Source: Tritrichomonas musculus
Lineage: Eukaryota > Parabasalia > Tritrichomonadida > Tritrichomonadidae
NCBI GenBank assembly: GCA_039105265.1
Contig: JAPFFF010000034.1
Coordinates: 1,240,001-1,304,000 of the forward strand
DNA length: 64,000 bases
Direction: 5' to 3'
Shown piece by piece: positions 59,209 through 64,000 of this stretch. Each line of letters begins with the position of its first letter. The stretch's first letter is position 1. A program made the position numbers and the translations under genes. The notes under the pieces were generated by a model. That model was not told where the DNA came from, made no database searches, and was given only the letters and a program-made list of their open reading frames with translations.

Positions 59209-62200
59209 ATGGATCTTTCATCATCATTAGTAACATTTGAAGATCCCAATTTAATAGACCACATACATCAATGGAATATTAATTTGGAAAATATCACTAA
59301 AGATGAAATCCAAAAAGTTTTACAAGGTTCATTATTATATCTCGATAAAGAATTAGACATACCTACAGCAAATGAAATTTTTTCTCTTATTTTATCATGT
59401 TTCCTATATATTCCCAATCAACCAACCGACTTTTTTGAAGAGCTTCTAAAACAATCCCAAAAAAATCCAAATCGAGTTCTCATGACAGCCACCATTTTAT
59501 CTAATTTAAATCAAATTGACGCCGAATTATTGAAAACTATCAAATCAGCGCAACCTTTTGTTACCGAATCATACAAGGAAATTCTATCCCAAATTAAAAA
59601 CCCTGAAACGACGGAACTTGTCATTTTTAAGCACAAATTACCTCAACAATTTCAGCCCAATTTTGTTATCGATATCCTTTTACTGTCAAAGTTAGATGAA
59701 AAAGCAGTTACGCAGCTTTATCCATACATTTTATCACACAAAAACGTTCCAAAAGGCAAATTGAATCAACTTATCAAAAATATTTCAGATGCAAAACTGA
59801 TAACCGTTTTTCCAGACACTATATTAACAGACGAAGACACCTTTTACTTATTTTCAAAGAAAAACATAGCAAGCATCATTCCACAAATGTCAGAAGAGAC
59901 GTTTAAAAAAATCCTACCTTTAATTGAGGCCAAATATGGTCAGAAAAATGATTTAGATCGACCACTTATACTCTCAATTTTACCAAAATTAATAAAATAT
60001 AAGGTTAAATTTAACAAGATGGAAAACATCATAAATTCACTTTCAGCGGCCGATATGAAACCGATTTTTTGGAGATATTTTGCGTCATTGAATTTGGTTC
60101 TCACAGAAGATGTTTCCACCAAAATCAAAAAGTTTCCAATTCCATCATTTGCACTCAAAATAATGCCACATCCTGACAGTCTTCCACCGGAGATAATAAG
60201 TCGTGGTCTCCTTGACGCTCCTGATTTTGCTACCTACAAAAAAGTTTTTGCGTTTGAGTCAATTCGACAAAACGAATCGATTTCAAACAAAAAGTTCTGG
60301 ATTCACTTGGTCACAATTGCATCCCAGATTGAAACTGACGAGGAGGAAAAGTGCCTCAAAGACATTATGCGTCAACTTTCGGAGATCTTCATGAAACACA
60401 TCAAGAAAGAAGACATGCTTGATCTCTTCGATGGGATGATTTTCACTCATTTTCCCCTGACTAACAAAGGCAATGTTTTCATATATCAATTATTGAATAA
60501 TTTAGATGGCAGTTACCGATCATTTTTCAATGAAACCAGTGGAATTATCTTTCAAAAAGTCATTGAGAAAAAAGTGCTTCCACTTCCTTCTTTCTGGTCT
60601 CTGTTTAATTTCCAATATTTGAAGGACTTCGTTGATTTGCAGAATCCGTTTGTTTTGTATGCTTACGAATTTTCTTCTTGTCGAAATTCTTCATTCAAAA
60701 TTGATAAGTTAACAGTTCATCCTTTAACGGACAAGGCAACAAGTAATCAGCTTTCAAAGTTCATTAGTCATAAGGATGTTGATTACATTATCAACATGAA
60801 AGAAGAGGCATTGTCATTGATTTCACAAGCATTGATTTTCACTACAAATAACGAAAAACCGCAGGTTTTGGAATTGACCAAAGAAACGGTTTTGCCATTC
60901 TTTGCTATTGCTTTTAATTACCTTGATAAATCCATGAATAATCTACTCTTTGACAATGCTGATATAACGAATTGCCTTCAAGAAGCAACGAAAAAGTTTT
61001 CTTCAAGTCTTTCAAAAAATTCAATTGAAGCGATCATTTCCAATTCAATTTGTTTCACTGATCCGAAAATTTTCCCAACTGAAACAGCAGTGAAAATTCT
61101 TCAGAATTTGTTCACTAGTTTATATAACGATACTTACTCGGGGGATAAGTCGATAATTATATCGTTTTTATTCAATATTTCGTGTCAAAAACTGCCAGAT
61201 GAATTAAATGAGTGTGTATTCAAAAAGTACGGATTAAGACTTCTTCAAATTATCATTAAAAATTTCGAATTGATTAACATTGATAAATATAAAGATCTCA
61301 AGTTGGATCTGGCAGTTTTTAATCAAGAAAAAATAACTTCGATTTTGACAAATATTATTCAAGATTCACAATCAAGCAAGATGATTGCCGACACGATTTG
61401 TCTTTTGAAGAGACATTGTATCAATGCTCCTGAAATTAAATTGAGAAACCCTGGCAACTTGATTCGTGTTCTTCATGATAAAATCGATAGAAAAGAGTGG
61501 GAGCATGTGCAATTAATTGGCAATTTTATGAAAGAAAACAACTTCAAAAAAGAACTTAGAAGATTCAGACAAATTCCTTTTCCTGAAGGATTAAAAATTG
61601 AATTATTTGATGATGTGGTTTTTGATGAGGCACTTTTTGATGAGATTTTGAATGATCCTAAAATTGAGACAAAAAGTGAGCCATTTGAAAAGATGTTTAA
61701 TTTAATGTTGAAAGATAAGTCAATTGTTTCTGACTACATCATTGAACTAATTGAAAAATCAAGTAGAAATTATTATGTGGGTCCTGGTTCTATTTTAGAA
61801 AAATGCTTGACATTTCAGCAAACTCTTGGTGATGATTTCGTCAACACAGTTAAAAGGTGTTTTCGTCTTCATCCAACTGAAAATGTTTTCATTCGGAACA
61901 ATGAATTTCAAAGCATTTCGAATCCTCTTTCACGATCAGGAATTTTGATATTAATGAAACTTTTTGAGGAGGTTTCAAAGTGTCCTAATAATTTTAAAGC
62001 TTTCTTCTGTTTAAAGAACATTGCATGCTGTTTCCCATTTTTGTTCACTGAAGATCCAATTAAAATGTTCAAAACTGTTCTTCCAACACTTGATTATTTC
62101 TCTCTTTATTTCACAATGAAAAATGAAACTGAAAATGAAGAAGAAATTAATAAAATAAAGGCTGCTGTTACTGCTCTGTCATTTCTTCATTCTACTTTAT

Positions 62201-64000
62201 ATTCTGTTGCTATGCTTGATGCTTTTGTTCCTTGGCTTTTTCAGAATATTTTGTCTTTTTCAGTCTCACAAATTCTTTGTTTCATCTTAATTTTAAGTTC
62301 GCTTTTTAGGTCTCCAAAAGTTAAAAAAGTTTTGTTATCTGTTTCAATTAAAAATAACCTTCTTGGCATCATCAACAAACTTCTTCAAAACGAAGTTCAA
62401 GAAGAATTACAAGAAGTTTATAAAACTACAATTTTCACTTTGATTTTGAACTATTTCAAATACTTTAATAGAATTTCAGGGACAAAAGCAATGTTTGTCA
62501 AAGAATTTGAAAAATTAGAGAAGCCATTCACTCATGTTTTCCAACATTACTCCACAATTTTGCCAAACATGCTACAACCGTTAGAAATACCTACATCAAA
62601 AGCGAAAGTAATTTCTGACTTTTGGAGGAGCATCAATAATAAACGTTCTTTCTGGCTTGAAAATTCAAACAGCAGGTATCCATCAACTGAAGACAAGAAC
62701 AAACTTATTGATGACTTTAAACGCCTTCAAGATGAAGTACCAGTCATTGAAGGTTTGCCGGAACTTCCGAGTAATTACGTGAACAATAATTTGAAGACAA
62801 TTCGATACCTTGCAAATCACAATTATTACATTTACAAGTGGTTCATACGGTATGATCGTTTCCCAATGTTGATGGAACAAGCGATAACAATGTCCACTGC
62901 ATACAAAGAGATACAAGAAGCATGCAAGGCTGATGATGGCGAGCCAAACACGAGCTCAGGCAGCATCAATATTAACGAATATTTAAAGCAAGAAAGTCAA
63001 GAAGAATTTTTCAATAATCTTATTGATAAAGAAGTGTTCGCTTGCCATTGTAATGAGAAGAAAGCATTGTGCTCAACCATACAAACAATCACGAAAAATG
63101 GAAGCTTTCTTTCTCTTTTCCTTGAAAAAATCACTTCGACAATCACTGAGAAAAAATATGATGCGCTTTCTATTCAAAAGTTAATCGATGTCATTGTGGC
63201 AATGAGTGAGAATGAAGACTTCAAAGGCCACTTCTTTAATAAGTGCGGATCTAGTTTGATTGACATTGTCATTTCCCCTGACTTACGGAATAATTCAGAG
63301 CTTCTTCTGGATGTTTCAAAAGTATTGAATCTCTTCCAGCAAAATTTACCTAAACGTACAATTCATTTCATCGGCTTCATGTTGATTCTCAATGAACAGA
63401 AAATCTTGCCAGAAGCTCTTCTTCTCTGTAACAAGTTCACTGACGATAAATTGAAGTGCCTTTTGAAGGAGATTCAAAAAGTTTTCAACCGTGAATTCAA
63501 TAACAAAGAAAAGTCTTACCTGGTTTTGGACCTCTTCTTCGAGAGATTCCCAGCAATGGCGAAGGAGAAGATTCCCAAGACTTTGGCACTTTTGAAGAAG
63601 ATTGTACCTGAATACAAAGACGGCGGTTATTCCGATAAAAACCTCCGGAATTTCATATGTTCAGCCTTCACAAATTGCTGTCCAGAGAGAGTCAAGGACC
63701 TAATCATTGTTGCCTCAGAAACAAATGAAATTGACTTCACCAACTCAACCGTTGCAATGACGGTTAATCCTCTCAAAAAGTCGTCACTTGAAAGCCCAAC
63801 GACGCTGATCAAACAGGCCCCATTGAATCTGCAGGCAACGAACAAGAAATTCTGGGAATTGTTCGAAGAATCAAGGCCAGTTCTCAACGACATTTTGCAG
63901 AACGACGACTCGACACTTGAAAAAATGAGGTTCCTTTTGGATTACCCCGAACTTTTGCGGTTTTACGCACGCTCGAAGTACTTCAGAGACAAGATGCGGA
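59209..64000 (+). CDS. N-terminal part of a giant HECT-type ubiquitin ligase (HUWE1/TOM1/UPL1-like), runs off the window
   Basis: From ATG at 59209 (MDLSSSLVTF) the frame is open for 1597 codons to the window edge, with no stop. The product is long, helical and Leu/Lys-rich, like armadillo/HEAT-type solenoids. No early domain is recognised. The last 60 residues (KFWELFEESRPVLNDIL, then LLRFYARSKYFRDKMR) resemble the segment just before the HECT domain of HUWE1-family ligases, where a KF...R.VLN.ILR helix and a ...KR.YFR helix occur. I infer that a HECT domain follows within about 50 residues outside the window. Such enzymes transfer ubiquitin from E2 via a Cys thioester. Without the HECT domain in view the call is provisional. 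Confidence 0.62.
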   Translation, partial: MDLSSSLVTFEDPNLIDHIHQWNINLENITKDEIQKVLQGSLLYLDKELDIPTANEIFSLILSCFLYIPNQPTDFFEELLKQSQKNPNRVLMTATILSNLNQIDAELLKTIKSAQPFVTESYKEILSQIKNPETTELVIFKHKLPQQFQPNFVIDILLLSKLDEKAVTQLYPYILSHKNVPKGKLNQLIKNISDAKLITVFPDTILTDEDTFYLFSKKNIASIIPQMSEETFKKILPLIEAKYGQKNDLDRPLILSILPKLIKYKVKFNKMENIINSLSAADMKPIFWRYFASLNLVLTEDVSTKIKKFPIPSFALKIMPHPDSLPPEIISRGLLDAPDFATYKKVFAFESIRQNESISNKKFWIHLVTIASQIETDEEEKCLKDIMRQLSEIFMKHIKKEDMLDLFDGMIFTHFPLTNKGNVFIYQLLNNLDGSYRSFFNETSGIIFQKVIEKKVLPLPSFWSLFNFQYLKDFVDLQNPFVLYAYEFSSCRNSSFKIDKLTVHPLTDKATSNQLSKFISHKDVDYIINMKEEALSLISQALIFTTNNEKPQVLELTKETVLPFFAIAFNYLDKSMNNLLFDNADITNCLQEATKKFSSSLSKNSIEAIISNSICFTDPKIFPTETAVKILQNLFTSLYNDTYSGDKSIIISFLFNISCQKLPDELNECVFKKYGLRLLQIIIKNFELINIDKYKDLKLDLAVFNQEKITSILTNIIQDSQSSKMIADTICLLKRHCINAPEIKLRNPGNLIRVLHDKIDRKEWEHVQLIGNFMKENNFKKELRRFRQIPFPEGLKIELFDDVVFDEALFDEILNDPKIETKSEPFEKMFNLMLKDKSIVSDYIIELIEKSSRNYYVGPGSILEKCLTFQQTLGDDFVNTVKRCFRLHPTENVFIRNNEFQSISNPLSRSGILILMKLFEEVSKCPNNFKAFFCLKNIACCFPFLFTEDPIKMFKTVLPTLDYFSLYFTMKNETENEEEINKIKAAVTALSFLHSTLYSVAMLDAFVPWLFQNILSFSVSQILCFILILSSLFRSPKVKKVLLSVSIKNNLLGIINKLLQNEVQEELQEVYKTTIFTLILNYFKYFNRISGTKAMFVKEFEKLEKPFTHVFQHYSTILPNMLQPLEIPTSKAKVISDFWRSINNKRSFWLENSNSRYPSTEDKNKLIDDFKRLQDEVPVIEGLPELPSNYVNNNLKTIRYLANHNYYIYKWFIRYDRFPMLMEQAITMSTAYKEIQEACKADDGEPNTSSGSININEYLKQESQEEFFNNLIDKEVFACHCNEKKALCSTIQTITKNGSFLSLFLEKITSTITEKKYDALSIQKLIDVIVAMSENEDFKGHFFNKCGSSLIDIVISPDLRNNSELLLDVSKVLNLFQQNLPKRTIHFIGFMLILNEQKILPEALLLCNKFTDDKLKCLLKEIQKVFNREFNNKEKSYLVLDLFFERFPAMAKEKIPKTLALLKKIVPEYKDGGYSDKNLRNFICSAFTNCCPERVKDLIIVASETNEIDFTNSTVAMTVNPLKKSSLESPTTLIKQAPLNLQATNKKFWELFEESRPVLNDILQNDDSTLEKMRFLLDYPELLRFYARSKYFRDKMR

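Overview
The window looks like parabasalid (trichomonad) nuclear DNA, probably Trichomonas or Tritrichomonas. The reasons are very AT-rich spacers, intron-free genes, TCA(C/T)(T/A) initiator motifs close to start codons, a Maverick/Polinton element, a giant GGA[ILV]-repeat surface protein of the Pmp-like type, a two-repeat Myb factor and AIG1-type GTPases. No database search was possible; family calls rest on motifs read by eye.

Region 1 (1 to about 25896) is the right-hand part of a Maverick/Polinton. Its left end lies outside the window. It carries integrase, packaging ATPase, capsid candidates, HNH and T5orf172-like nucleases, protein-primed DNA polymerase B, small orphan genes and two very large fibre-like proteins that share a module. 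It looks mostly whole and recent, with about one broken small gene. Nested in it (12225-16256) is a complete-looking 4032-bp Tc1/mariner-type DNA transposon with a TA target duplication, 21-bp iterated ends and a single large protein that fuses a USP-type deubiquitinase domain to a DDE transposase. This fusion is the most unusual thing in the window.

Region 2 (25897-34923) starts with a truncated, possibly transposase-related gene interrupted by the Polinton, followed by about 8.5 kb of AT-rich DNA with no intact gene. It holds relics of small DNA transposons, recognisable by inverted repeats, TA flanks and one mariner helix-turn-helix remnant.

Region 3 (34924-48063) is one 13-kb gene for a type I membrane protein of about 4379 residues. 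Nine nearly identical 1059-bp (353-residue) units form its core.

Region 4 (48064-58764) has two MITE-like elements, a Myb-type regulator, a rearranged Pmp-like pseudogene, and two AIG1 GTPase genes in a head-to-head inverted repeat with signs of gene conversion.

Region 5 (59209-64000) is an uninterrupted reading frame that runs off the window. Its last residues resemble the segment before the HECT domain of giant HUWE1/TOM1/UPL1-type ubiquitin ligases.
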